NCBI RefSeq assembly: GCF_000816845.1
Contig: NZ_CP006877.1
Coordinates: 3,295,001-3,359,000 of the forward strand
Direction of reading: 5' to 3'
From: Rhizobium gallicum bv. gallicum R602sp
GTDB lineage: Bacteria > Pseudomonadota > Alphaproteobacteria > Rhizobiales > Rhizobiaceae
Length of the DNA stretch: 64,000 nucleotides
Part shown: positions 19,170-27,715 of the stretch, in pieces
Layout of the letters: each line of letters begins with the position of its first letter
Numbering within the stretch: the first letter of the stretch is position 1
The notes under the pieces: generated by a model
Databases searched by the model: none
Told to the model about the DNA's origin: nothing
The model's input: only the letters and a program-made list of their open reading frames with translations
Position numbers and translations under genes: made by a program

Positions 19170-20345
19170 TTATGCCGGGGACGCCAACGCCTGCTCCACC
19201 AGCTTCACCCAATACGCCACGCCATAGCCGATCGCCGCATCGTTGAAGTCATAGGCGGTATTATGGTGCAGGGCACCGTCGACGGCGGGGCCATTGCCGA
19301 GCCACACGTAGCAGCCCGGGGCATTCTGTGCGAAGAAGGCAAAGTCATCGCCGGCCGTCGAAGGCGGAAAACTGGTGCGCACCTTCTCCCCCAACACCGC
19401 CCGTGCAGCAACCAGGGCCTGTTGCGTCGCATCGGCATCGTTGACGACCGGCGGAATGCGCCGCTCGAATTGATAATCCACTGCAATGCCGTACATCGCC
19501 GCCGTCCCCTGCGCCAGGCGGCCGATCTCCGCTTCGAGCTGATCGCGCACGTTGGCGCAATAGGCCCGCGCCGTCCCGCCGATCTCGACCGTGTCCGGGA
19601 TGACGTTGAGTGCCTTCGGGTCGCCCGCCTGCAGCGAACAGGCGCTAACGACGGCGGGCTGCAGCGGATCGACGACGCGGCCGACAATCGTCTGCAGCGA
19701 GGCAAGGAAGGTGCCTGCGGCGGTGATTGGGTCGCGCCCGAGATGCGGTTTTGCGCCATGCGTGCCCGTCCCGCGAAAGGTTATGCGCCAGCTATCGGAA
19801 GAGGCAAGCTGCGGCCCTTCGACCACTGCAATCTCGTCGACGGCAAGTCCCGGCATATTGTGCAGACCGTAGACGGCATCGCAGGGAAAGAGTTCGAAGA
19901 GCCCCTCCTCCACCATCCGCTTCGCGCCGCCTCGCCCTTCCTCCGCCGGCTGGAAGATGAAATGCACGGTGCCCGAAAAGCCCTTGACCGCCGCCAGATG
20001 ACGTGCGGCGCCGAGCAGCATGGCGGTATGGCCGTCATGCCCGCAGGCATGCATCTTGCCGGCCACGGTCGATTTGTACGACCGCTCGGCAATCTCCGGC
20101 ATCGCCAGCGCATCCATATCCGCGCGAAGCCCGATCACTCGCGTGCCGCTGCCGGCCTGCAGCGTGCCGACGACGCCCGTACCGCCAAGTCCGCGATGCA
20201 CCTTGATGCCCGCTTCCTCGAGCAGCTCCGCCACGATGCCGCTCGTGCGCTCCTCCTCGAAGCCAAGCTCGGGATGGGCGTGCAGGTCACGGCGCAGCGA
20301 TGTGAGAAAAGCCAGATCGTCCTTGATCCGCACGGGGATGTTCAT
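19170..20345 (-). CDS. M20 family amidohydrolase (hippurate/N-acyl amino acid hydrolase-like)
   Basis: A 391-residue dinuclear zinc peptidase-family enzyme. Conserved blocks are LRRDLHAHPELGFEE, LRADMDALAMPE, MHACGHDGHTAM, FQPAEEGRGGAKRM and the later LHNMPGL; these match bacterial M20D amidohydrolases that cleave N-acyl amino acids such as hippurate or N-acetyl amino acids. The start is the ATG at 20345; an upstream in-frame ATG adds 12 non-conserved residues. It is 85 bases downstream of tctA on the same strand, so it is probably the last gene of the tct operon. This suggests that the Tct system imports an N-acylated or related carboxylate. Confidence 0.88.
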   Translation of the reverse strand: MNIPVRIKDDLAFLTSLRRDLHAHPELGFEEERTSGIVAELLEEAGIKVHRGLGGTGVVGTLQAGSGTRVIGLRADMDALAMPEIAERSYKSTVAGKMHACGHDGHTAMLLGAARHLAAVKGFSGTVHFIFQPAEEGRGGAKRMVEEGLFELFPCDAVYGLHNMPGLAVDEIAVVEGPQLASSDSWRITFRGTGTHGAKPHLGRDPITAAGTFLASLQTIVGRVVDPLQPAVVSACSLQAGDPKALNVIPDTVEIGGTARAYCANVRDQLEAEIGRLAQGTAAMYGIAVDYQFERRIPPVVNDADATQQALVAARAVLGEKVRTSFPPSTAGDDFAFFAQNAPGCYVWLGNGPAVDGALHHNTAYDFNDAAIGYGVAYWVKLVEQALASPA

Positions 20346-20430
20346 GGGCCTGGATGTCCTGTCATACGAAACGGGCGCCAAAACGGCGCCCGCGTCAGGT
20401 TATCCTTTGTTCAACAAAGCGCGGCGAACT

Positions 20431-21936
20431 TCAACCCTCCTCGACGAAGACCTCTTCGCGCTTCTTCTTCACGCTCGGCAAGAAGACCACGATGAGGACT
20501 GCCGCGGCGATCGCAAGAAGGATCGCGCTGATCGGACGGCTGACGAAGGTCGTCGGATCGCCGCGCGAAAGGATCATCGCCCGGCGGAGGTTTTCTTCGA
20601 GCAGCGGACCCAGCACGAAACCGAGCAGCAGCGGTGCCGGCTCGCATCTGAGCTTGGCAAGCAAGTAGCCGATAAAGCCGAAGAAGGCGACGGCATAGAG
20701 ATCGTAGACGTTGGAATTGACGCTGTAGACCCCGATCGAGCAGAAGGCCATGATGATCGGGAAGAGCACGTAATACGGCACGGTCAGCAGCTTCACCCAG
20801 AGCCCGATCAGCGGCAGGTTCAAGACGACGAGCATCAGATTGCCGATCCACATCGAGGCGATGATGCCCCAGAAGAGCGCCGGCTGCTCGGTCGCAACGT
20901 TCGGCCCTGGCACGATCCCCTGAATGATCATCGCGCCGATCATCAGCGCCATCACCGGATTGGCCGGAATGCCAAGGGTGAGAAGCGGAATGAACGAGGT
21001 CTGCGCACCAGCATTGTTCGCCGACTCCGGGCCTGCGACGCCGGCAACGGCACCCTGGCCGAATTCCTTCGGCTTGTTCGAGATGCGCTTTTCAACAGTG
21101 TAGGAGGCAAAGGACGCGAGGATCGCACCTCCGCCCGGCAAGATGCCGAGAGCCGAGCCGATCGCCGTGCCGCGAAGCACCGGCGCGATCATCTCCTTGA
21201 ATTCTTCGCGTGACGGCAGCAGGCCGGAGACCTTTGCTATCAGCACCGTCCGGGTCTTTTCCCCTTCCAGGTTGCGCAGAATTTCGGCGATACCGAAGAC
21301 CCCGACGGCAAGTGCCACGAAATTCAAGCCATCCGCATATTCGCGAATGCCGAGCGTGAAGCGCGGGGTGCCTGTATAGATATCCGTTCCGACCAGGCCA
21401 AGCAGCAGCCCGAGCACGACCATCGCCAGCGCCTTGACGACGGAACCATGGGCGAGCGCGATCGACGACACCAGGCCGACGACCATCAGCGAGAAATATT
21501 CCGCAGCACCGAAGCGCAGGGCGATGTCGGTCAGCGGCGGCGCGAAGATCGCGACGAGGAAGGTCGAGACCGTTCCAGCGAAGAAGGAACCGAGTGCGGC
21601 GATCGCAAGCGCCGCCCCTGCCCTGCCGCGCCGCGCCATTTGGTAGCCGTCGATGGCCGTCACCGCCGAAGAGGATTCGCCCGGCATGTTGATCAGGATC
21701 GCCGTCGTCGAACCGCCGTACTGCGCGCCGTAGTAGATGCCGGCGAGCATGATGAGCGACGACACCGGCTCAAGCTGGAAAGTGATCGGCAAAAGCATGG
21801 CGATTGTCGCCGTGGCGCCAATGCCGGGCAGCACGCCGATCAGCGTACCGAGCAGAACGCCGATCAAACAGAAGAAAAGGTTGGCAGGCGTTGCTGCCGT
21901 CGCGAAACCGAGTGCCAGATTGCTGAAAAGTTCCAT
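20431..21936 (-). CDS. tctA: Tripartite tricarboxylate transporter large permease TctA
   Basis: A 501-residue inner-membrane protein with about twelve helices. The family signature near the start (LGTLIGVLPGIGATATIAML) and the repeat-related ESANNAGAQTSFIPLLTLGIP are both present, as is IYYGAQYGGSTTAIL. It forms the main channel of the TctABC uptake system, which uses the ion gradient to bring in carboxylates. tctB ends 9 bases upstream. The C terminus is short and charged (VKKKREEVFVEEG). Confidence 0.94.
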   Translation of the reverse strand: MELFSNLALGFATAATPANLFFCLIGVLLGTLIGVLPGIGATATIAMLLPITFQLEPVSSLIMLAGIYYGAQYGGSTTAILINMPGESSSAVTAIDGYQMARRGRAGAALAIAALGSFFAGTVSTFLVAIFAPPLTDIALRFGAAEYFSLMVVGLVSSIALAHGSVVKALAMVVLGLLLGLVGTDIYTGTPRFTLGIREYADGLNFVALAVGVFGIAEILRNLEGEKTRTVLIAKVSGLLPSREEFKEMIAPVLRGTAIGSALGILPGGGAILASFASYTVEKRISNKPKEFGQGAVAGVAGPESANNAGAQTSFIPLLTLGIPANPVMALMIGAMIIQGIVPGPNVATEQPALFWGIIASMWIGNLMLVVLNLPLIGLWVKLLTVPYYVLFPIIMAFCSIGVYSVNSNVYDLYAVAFFGFIGYLLAKLRCEPAPLLLGFVLGPLLEENLRRAMILSRGDPTTFVSRPISAILLAIAAAVLIVVFLPSVKKKREEVFVEEG

Positions 21937-21945
21937 CGCGGCCTC

Positions 21946-22407
21946 CTAGAACCGGACCCAGGGGCCAAAACGCTCGAACGGCAATCCGAGACCGTAGCTG
22001 AACACGCCAACGGAAAAGGCCGTCAGCAGAACCGAGAGCAAAATCGCATGGAGCACCGTCATCCGATGCGAGGCGAAGCATGCAATGAAAGCGGTCAGGA
22101 AGATCGAAGGCACAAATCCCAGCCCCCGAACCGTCAGCCCGAAAAAGATCGGCGCAGGCAGGATGAACAGCATGCCACGCCAGGCAAGCGGCCCCATCGG
22201 CTCGCCCTGCACGCGGATCGCTTGGACAAAGACGACCGCGCCGAGAATGATCAGCACCGCTGAAAGAAGCAGCGGGAAGTAGCCCGGCCCCATGCGAAGC
22301 GTGGTCCCCAGGTCGAGACTGTAGGATTGGATGGCGAAAAATGCGCCGGTCGCGACAAGCAGCGCCCCGCAGATCACATTGGTGGTATCGAAACTAACCG
22401 ATTTCAT
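21946..22407 (-). CDS. tctB: Tripartite tricarboxylate transporter small subunit TctB
   Basis: A 153-residue membrane protein with four expected helices, the usual size and pattern of TctB. The ATG at 22407 (MKSVSFDTTN) has GGAG upstream. A longer frame to 22461 adds 18 non-conserved residues and is rejected. It lies between tctC and tctA; a repeat element occupies the tctC-tctB gap. Confidence 0.88.
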   Translation of the reverse strand: MKSVSFDTTNVICGALLVATGAFFAIQSYSLDLGTTLRMGPGYFPLLLSAVLIILGAVVFVQAIRVQGEPMGPLAWRGMLFILPAPIFFGLTVRGLGFVPSIFLTAFIACFASHRMTVLHAILLSVLLTAFSVGVFSYGLGLPFERFGPWVRF

Positions 22408-22455
22408 GGTGTCTCCGTGGGTTGGAGATGGTTCCCTCAGCGCAAGTGGTTTTTT

Positions 22456-22544
22456 CCTCATCCGGCTGCCGCCACCTTCTCCCCACCGGGGAGATGATGC
22501 CAGAATTCCCTCCCCCCAGTGGGGAGAGGGTTAGGGTGAGGGGC
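22456..22544. repeat. Rhizobial intergenic palindromic (RIME-like) repeat
   Basis: An intergenic element with two inner hairpins, TCTCCCC/GGGGAGA (about 22478-22494) and CTCCCC/GGGGAG (about 22510-22527). Outer arms begin with CCTCATCCGGCTGCCG and end with AGGGTGAGGGG. The wording is that of the palindromic mosaic repeats scattered through Rhizobium genomes. It sits between tctC and tctB, where it could attenuate transcription or stabilise the tctC message. The family name is from memory. Confidence 0.65.
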
Positions 22545-22559
22545 CAAAGGCACTACACC

Positions 22560-23543
22560 TCAATCCGCATATTCGCCGGCAGCGTCGATCACCGGCTTCC
22601 AGCGGGCGATTTCGCTTTCAAGCTTCGCCTTCAGCGCAGCAGGCGTAGCGTCGGCCTCCGGCGATGGCGCGGTGCCCAGTTCTGCAAAGCGAGCCGCAAC
22701 GTTCTGGTCCTTCAGCGCAACTTGCAGCGACTTCGACAGGCGCTCGTTGACCTCTGCCGGAGTGCCCTTCGGCGTGTAGATCCCGTGCCAGATGCCGACT
22801 TCAAAACCGGGCAGACCGGCTTCGACCGCCGTCGGGACATCCTTCATGACGTCGAGGCGCTTCGGAGAGGTCACGGCGTAAGCCTTGATCGTGCCGCCCT
22901 TGATCTGCTTCGTCGTGTTGGTCGTCTGGTCGCACATGACGTCGACCTGGCCGCCGAGAAGATCGGTCATCGCCGGGCCGGTGCCCTTGTAGGGCACGGT
23001 CGTCAACGGCGTCTGGATAGCGCTCATGAACATCATGCCGCAAAGATGCGAGGCTGCGCCGATGCCGGCGTTCGCGACCGTCACGCTGTCCTTGTTGGCC
23101 TTCACATATTCAATAAGGCTTTTGAGGTCGGCCGGTTCGAAATCCTTGCGGGCAACGATCGTCATCGGGACTTCGGTGACAAGACCGACATATTCGAAGG
23201 CGCCGAGCGTGTCATAGGCGAGTTTGCGGTAAAGCGTGGCGCTGGTGGCCATGCCGATGTGGTGCAGCAAGATGGTGTAGCCATCCGGGCTGGCTGAAGC
23301 CACCCGTCCCGCACCGAGCGTGCCGCCCGCACCGCCGACATTTTCGACGACGATTTGCTGGCCGAGGTCCTTCGACATGGATTCGGCAACGAGGCGGGCA
23401 ACCGTATCGGTCGGGCCGCCGGCCGAGAAAGGAACGACCATTGTGATGGTGCGCTCTGGATAGGTCTGCGCGGATGCGCCGTTTGCGAGAAGCGAAACGG
23501 CAACTGCCGCCGTCATGCCAAGCATGGCCTTCAGGATTTTCAT
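22560..23543 (-). CDS. tctC: Tripartite tricarboxylate transporter substrate-binding protein TctC (Bug family)
   Basis: A 327-residue periplasmic receptor. A signal peptide ending in GASA (about residue 25) is followed by the Bug-family opening YPERTITMVVPFSAGGPTD and the ligand-loop motifs VENVGGAGGTLGAGRVA and PDGYTILLHHIG. The ATG at 23543 is preceded by GGGAGG; 15 upstream in-frame residues are not conserved. It is the first gene of tctCBA, as is usual. A candidate sigma-54 promoter lies 36 bases upstream and a long palindrome about 170 bases upstream. The bound carboxylate is unknown. Confidence 0.93.
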   Translation of the reverse strand: MKILKAMLGMTAAVAVSLLANGASAQTYPERTITMVVPFSAGGPTDTVARLVAESMSKDLGQQIVVENVGGAGGTLGAGRVASASPDGYTILLHHIGMATSATLYRKLAYDTLGAFEYVGLVTEVPMTIVARKDFEPADLKSLIEYVKANKDSVTVANAGIGAASHLCGMMFMSAIQTPLTTVPYKGTGPAMTDLLGGQVDVMCDQTTNTTKQIKGGTIKAYAVTSPKRLDVMKDVPTAVEAGLPGFEVGIWHGIYTPKGTPAEVNERLSKSLQVALKDQNVAARFAELGTAPSPEADATPAALKAKLESEIARWKPVIDAAGEYAD

Positions 23544-23578
23544 CTTTTTCCTCCCTGATGAAAACAAAATACCACCGA

Positions 23579-23595
23579 CGCTTCCCACGCGCCAA
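23579..23595 (-). promoter_or_regulatory. Candidate sigma-54 (-24/-12) promoter of tctCBA
   Basis: Read on the minus strand this is TTGGCGCGTGGGAAGCG. It has the required GG and GC elements 10 bases apart, a good -24 (TGGCGCG against TGGCACG) and a weak -12 (AAGC against TTGC). It ends 35 bases before the tctC start. The adjacent regulator is a sigma-54 activator, which raises the likelihood. Confidence 0.45.
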
Positions 23596-23714
23596 TGGAG
23601 ATAGGGCCATTAGCACGCTCCGAACCGGCTACGGCAATCAGCCCCGCTCCGCCGTTTGCCCAAATTCCGCATGGGTGCAGCGCAGCATGGGTCGATTCGG
23701 ACACAAACGGGTTT

Positions 23715-23742
23715 AGCGATGTGTGGAAATCCACCCATCGCT
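23715..23742. promoter_or_regulatory. Candidate upstream activator sequence for the DctD-like regulator
   Basis: A 28-base palindrome with 13-base arms (23715-23727 and 23730-23742), one mismatched pair and an AA centre. It lies between the regulator stop codon and tctC, about 120-160 bases upstream of the candidate sigma-54 promoter, the usual enhancer distance. No T run follows on the minus strand, so it does not look like a terminator of the regulator gene. Confidence 0.55.
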
Positions 23743-25071
23743 CTACTCGGAAACGAGCAGTTTCTTGTCGAGGCCGTATTTCTGCATCTTTTCGTACAAC
23801 GTCTTGCGGGAAATCTGCAGCGACTCGTAGACCGGTTTGAGGCTGCCGCCATGTGCAACAAGGGCGCTCGCGATCACGCTGCGCTCGAACTCGGCAACCC
23901 GATCGGCAAGGCCGCTCACCTCTCCCAGGTGCCGCTCGCCGTCGAGGCCGAGCACGAAGCGGTCCGCTGCATTGCGCAATTCGCGCACGTTGCCGGGCCA
24001 ATCCCGCTGGGCGATGTCGGAAATCACCTCGGGTGGCACTGCCATCTCGTCGCGGCCGTAGCGTGCCGCTGCCTCGCGGACGAGCTGGAGGAACAGCAGC
24101 GGGACATCCGGCCGCCGCTGCGCCAACGCCGGTACGTGCAGTGTTACGACATTTAGCCTGTAGAGGAGATCGGCGCGGAAACGTCCCGCAGCGACTTCGG
24201 CTTCGAGATCGACCTTGCTGGTCGCAATAAAGCGCACGTCGAGCGGCACGACCTCGTTCGAGCCGAGGCGGGAAATGACCCGCTCCTGCAGCACTCGAAG
24301 AAACTTTGCCTGGAGGTCAAACGGCATCGATCCGATTTCATCGAGCAGGATCGTGCCGCCGCGCCCGTGCTCGAACTTGCCGTAACGCGGCCGCACCGCA
24401 CCGGGAAAAGCGCCTGCCTCATGGCCGAAGAGTTCGCTCTCGATGAGGTTCGCAGGCAGCGCCGCGCAGTTGATCGCGATGAACGGCCGGCTCGCACGGG
24501 CACTGATGTCATGCAGCGCCCGGGCAACGACCTCCTTGCCTGCGCCGGTCTCGCCAACGATCAGCGTGTCTGCGTCGCTCGCCCCGATTGCCCGGATGCG
24601 GTAGCGTAATTCCACCATCACCTGCGTGCGGCCCGGCAAACGCGCCTCGATATCGTCGCGCTTTCCGGCGACGGCCTTGAGCAGCCGGTTTTCCAGCACG
24701 AGGCTACGGCGTTCCATGGCTCGCCTTATCACTCCGGCGAGCATTTGCGGCGTGAACGGCTTTTCGATGAAATCATAGGCGCCTTCGCGCATTGCCTTCA
24801 CTGCCAGTTGCACGTCGCCATGGCCCGTAACGAGGATGACAGGCACTTCCGCATCGATCTCGCGGATCTTCTGCATCAAAGTCATGCCGTCGGTGCCCGG
24901 CATTCGGATATCGCTGACGACGACCCCGGCGAAGCTATAGCCGATCAGCTCCAGCACATGGTCGGCATGGGAAAACGTTTCGACGTTGAAACCCGAAAGC
25001 TCCAGCGCCTGCGCCGTCGACCGGCGCAGCTCTTCCTCATCGTCAACCAGCAGGATCTTCTGTTCGCTCAC
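23743..25071 (-). CDS. Sigma-54-dependent response regulator, DctD-like
   Basis: A 442-residue NtrC-family activator. The receiver domain (1-120) has acidic DD at 10-11, phospho-acceptor D54 (VVSDIRMPG) and K104. The AAA+ domain has Walker A GETGAGKE (173-180) and Walker B-like ILLDEIGSMP (241-250). A Fis-type helix-turn-helix closes the protein (SLQISRKTLYEKMQKYGL). The sigma-54 contact loop reads GAFPGA at 220-225 instead of GAFTGA. The GTG start overlaps the kinase stop by 4 bases (GTGA). With the kinase it probably senses the Tct substrate and switches on tctCBA. Confidence 0.92.
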   Translation of the reverse strand: MSEQKILLVDDEEELRRSTAQALELSGFNVETFSHADHVLELIGYSFAGVVVSDIRMPGTDGMTLMQKIREIDAEVPVILVTGHGDVQLAVKAMREGAYDFIEKPFTPQMLAGVIRRAMERRSLVLENRLLKAVAGKRDDIEARLPGRTQVMVELRYRIRAIGASDADTLIVGETGAGKEVVARALHDISARASRPFIAINCAALPANLIESELFGHEAGAFPGAVRPRYGKFEHGRGGTILLDEIGSMPFDLQAKFLRVLQERVISRLGSNEVVPLDVRFIATSKVDLEAEVAAGRFRADLLYRLNVVTLHVPALAQRRPDVPLLFLQLVREAAARYGRDEMAVPPEVISDIAQRDWPGNVRELRNAADRFVLGLDGERHLGEVSGLADRVAEFERSVIASALVAHGGSLKPVYESLQISRKTLYEKMQKYGLDKKLLVSE

Positions 25072-26861
25072 TCGGCCGCCTCCGGCATCATGCCCGCCGC
25101 CGATTGCAGATCGATGCGGAACACGGCGCCTCCCTCCGGATGATTGGAGGCCGCCAGGCTGCCGCCGAAATCCTTGATGATGTTGTAGGAGATCGAAAGC
25201 CCGAGCCCCAGTCCCTTGCCGACGCCCTTGGTCGTGAAAAAGGGATCGAAGATGCGCTCGGCAATCGCCGCCGGTACGCCGGGTCCATGATCACGGACCG
25301 TCAGCACCACCTTGCCCTTTTCTTCGAGGGCCGTCACCTCAATCCGCCGGTCCTCGATCCCTTCGACCGCATCGGCGGCGTTCGAAATCACGTTGACCAG
25401 CACCTGCTGCAAGCGAACGGAACCGGCGCGGACGACGGGTGGGCGGATGCCAAGATCGACCCGCAGGTCGGCATCCGCCGCCTTCAGCCGCCAGGCGATG
25501 ATCTCCAGCGTATCGCGGATCGCCTCGTCGAGCGGCACCGGGCCGAGCTTCTCGTTCGGCTTGCGCGCGAAGTTGCGCAGATGCTTGCTGATGGATGCCA
25601 TGCGGTCGATAAGCCCGCCGATGCGCTGGATATTGTCCTGCGCTTCTGCAGTCCGCCCGCGGTCCAGGAGCACGGCCGCGCTGTCGGTATAGGTCTTTGC
25701 GGCGGCAAGCGGCTGGTTGAACTCGTGGGACAGTGCCGCCGACATCTGGCCGAGGCCGGCAAGCTTGCCTGCCTGTATGAGATCGGCCTGCGTCTGGCGA
25801 AGCTGTTGTTCGGTCAGCCGCCGCTCGGCGATCTCCTCTTCTATGCGGCTGTTGACGCGGGCAAGGTCGGCCGTGCGCTCCTCGACGCGCCGCTCCAGTT
25901 CGTTGCGCGCTTCGGCCTGCAGATGCATGCGCTCGTTGAGCCGCATCCGCCGCTGCCGGAGAATCGCGATCGCCAGCCCGGCGATGCAGAGAATGAGGAA
26001 GACGGCGCCAAGCGCGGTGCGCGCCTGCGTGCGAATGGAACCGGTGTCCATCAGCACGTTCACGGTCCAATCCTCGGCCAGCATATAGTGCGAGAGCACC
26101 AGATATTCCTTTTGAACACCTTCTTCGACAAGCGACATCAACTCATGCTCGTCGAAATGGCTGCGCGTGATCGGCAGCGCGGTCAGCCTCGCATTCGCGT
26201 AGCGGCGGGACGCCCCGGTACGCGCGATGCGGTCTGCGGTCAGGGGCAAAATGCCGTTATAGAGCCAATCCGGCTTGCCCGACATGAATATGATGCCCTC
26301 GGGATCCGATACGAAGATGCGGTATTCCCCGCCGCTCCACGATGCCTCGATCATGTCGATATCGACCTTGAAGACGATGACGCCGCGGATTTCCTCGCCT
26401 GCATAGATCGGCGAGGCAAAATAATATCCGCGTTTCAGCGAGGTGGTTCCTAGCGCGTAGAACCGGGACTGGCGCCCGGCAACGGCATCCTGGAAATAGG
26501 GGCGATAACTGAAATTCTCGCCGACGAAGCTGCCCGGAAGGTCGAAATTGCTTGCCGCAATCGTCTCGCCATCCGGCTTGATCACATAGATATCGGAGGA
26601 TTTTAGAAGTCCGTTGATTTCCTTGAGATAGAGATTCGCCGCATCGCGCAGCGCCTGGTCCTGCGGGCGGCTGACCAGTTCCTTGATGTTGTCGTGATCG
26701 GCAATCAGCGCCGGAAGCGCCTCATAGCGGCTCAGGTGGCCACTGAGTGCGGAAACCGCGAGCCGCAGCGCAGTCCCCGCCTGCGATGACGCCTCGCCCA
26801 TATAGGCGCGTGTTGCCACCGCCCCGCCATAATAGAAGAACGCGAAGACGACGAACGGCAC
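25068..26861 (-). CDS. Sensor histidine kinase, DctB-like
   Basis: A membrane sensor with a large periplasmic double-PAS/dCache-like domain (about 30-270), a second transmembrane helix (TALGAVFLILCIAGLAIAIL), a coiled coil (ERRVEERTADLARVNSRI), and a kinase core. The H-box is SHEFNQPLAAAKTY, followed by the N-box NVISNAADAV, and GLGLGLSISYNIIKDFGG. The listed start is the GTG at 26861, but it cuts into the first transmembrane helix and has no ribosome-binding site. The frame stays open to a stop at 26958, and a CTG at 26900 has a strong GGGGAGGAGG just before it. That site would restore the helix. Confidence 0.9.
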   Translation of the reverse strand: MPFVVFAFFYYGGAVATRAYMGEASSQAGTALRLAVSALSGHLSRYEALPALIADHDNIKELVSRPQDQALRDAANLYLKEINGLLKSSDIYVIKPDGETIAASNFDLPGSFVGENFSYRPYFQDAVAGRQSRFYALGTTSLKRGYYFASPIYAGEEIRGVIVFKVDIDMIEASWSGGEYRIFVSDPEGIIFMSGKPDWLYNGILPLTADRIARTGASRRYANARLTALPITRSHFDEHELMSLVEEGVQKEYLVLSHYMLAEDWTVNVLMDTGSIRTQARTALGAVFLILCIAGLAIAILRQRRMRLNERMHLQAEARNELERRVEERTADLARVNSRIEEEIAERRLTEQQLRQTQADLIQAGKLAGLGQMSAALSHEFNQPLAAAKTYTDSAAVLLDRGRTAEAQDNIQRIGGLIDRMASISKHLRNFARKPNEKLGPVPLDEAIRDTLEIIAWRLKAADADLRVDLGIRPPVVRAGSVRLQQVLVNVISNAADAVEGIEDRRIEVTALEEKGKVVLTVRDHGPGVPAAIAERIFDPFFTTKGVGKGLGLGLSISYNIIKDFGGSLAASNHPEGGAVFRIDLQSAAGMMPEAAE

Positions 26862-27052
26862 CGAAAACAGTGCGGCTATCAGCCTGTATCTGGACGACAG
26901 GTCCGCCTCCTCCCCTTCCTGCCTCCTCTCTTGGGAGGCATACCCGACGCTCCAAGTCTAATGACCGGATAACGGATTTCCAAGAGGCGCCTTGCCTTGA
27001 CTCACCCTGGGTCCGGATGTCCAATTGCGCCAACGCGATGAGGACACCCCGC

Positions 27053-27715
27053 ATGAGCGACGAGCACCCCCCCGCCGACAGCAAACTCACCACTTCGAAG
27101 CGCCGCTGGGCCGCCGAAGGCAAGTTCCTGACAGGTCGCATCAGCCGTCCGCAAACCGAGCGCCTGCCCCCCGGCCAGCATCTCGTCAAGAACTGGCCCG
27201 TCCTCGATCTCGGCCAGCAGCCGGTCATCTCGCTGGACACATGGCGTCTGGAAGTGCGTGGGCTCGTCGAGACACCGCTGGACCTCACCTGGACGGCCTT
27301 TCAGGCGCAGGAGCAGCGCACCAAGGTCAGCGACATTCACTGCGTCACCACGTGGTCGCGCTATGACAACAAATGGAAAGGCGTTTCGACACGCGATCTT
27401 CTCGATCTCGTAATGCCGAAGCCGGAAGCCAATTACGTCATGCTGACGAGCTATGACGGCTATACGACCAACCTGCCGCTTTCCGATTTCGCGGCCGAGG
27501 ATGCGATTCTCGCGACATCATGGGAAGGCCTGCCGCTGACGCGCGATCACGGCGGCCCCATGCGCTTGGTCGTGCCGCATCTCTACTTCTGGAAAAGCGC
27601 CAAGTGGCTTCGCCGCATCGACCTCATCCCGGCCGACGAGGCCGGCTTCTGGGAAAAGAACGGCTACCACATGTACGGCGACCCATGGCGCGAGCAGCGT
27701 TATACGGACGACTGA
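27053..27715 (+). CDS. Molybdopterin-dependent sulfite-oxidase-like oxidoreductase (YedY/MsrP family)
   Basis: A 220-residue single-domain molybdopterin protein. The conserved HCVTTWSRYDNKWKGVS block (about residue 98) supplies the cysteine expected to ligate molybdenum, and RDHGGPMRLVVPHLYFWKSAKWL is the typical cofactor-binding C-terminal motif. There is no Tat or other signal peptide, so it is probably cytosolic, unlike periplasmic MsrP. The ATG at 27053 has AGGA 8 bases upstream; an ATG five codons earlier is possible. Natural substrate unknown. Its last 16 bases overlap the convergent gene on the other strand. Confidence 0.87.
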   Translation: MSDEHPPADSKLTTSKRRWAAEGKFLTGRISRPQTERLPPGQHLVKNWPVLDLGQQPVISLDTWRLEVRGLVETPLDLTWTAFQAQEQRTKVSDIHCVTTWSRYDNKWKGVSTRDLLDLVMPKPEANYVMLTSYDGYTTNLPLSDFAAEDAILATSWEGLPLTRDHGGPMRLVVPHLYFWKSAKWLRRIDLIPADEAGFWEKNGYHMYGDPWREQRYTDD

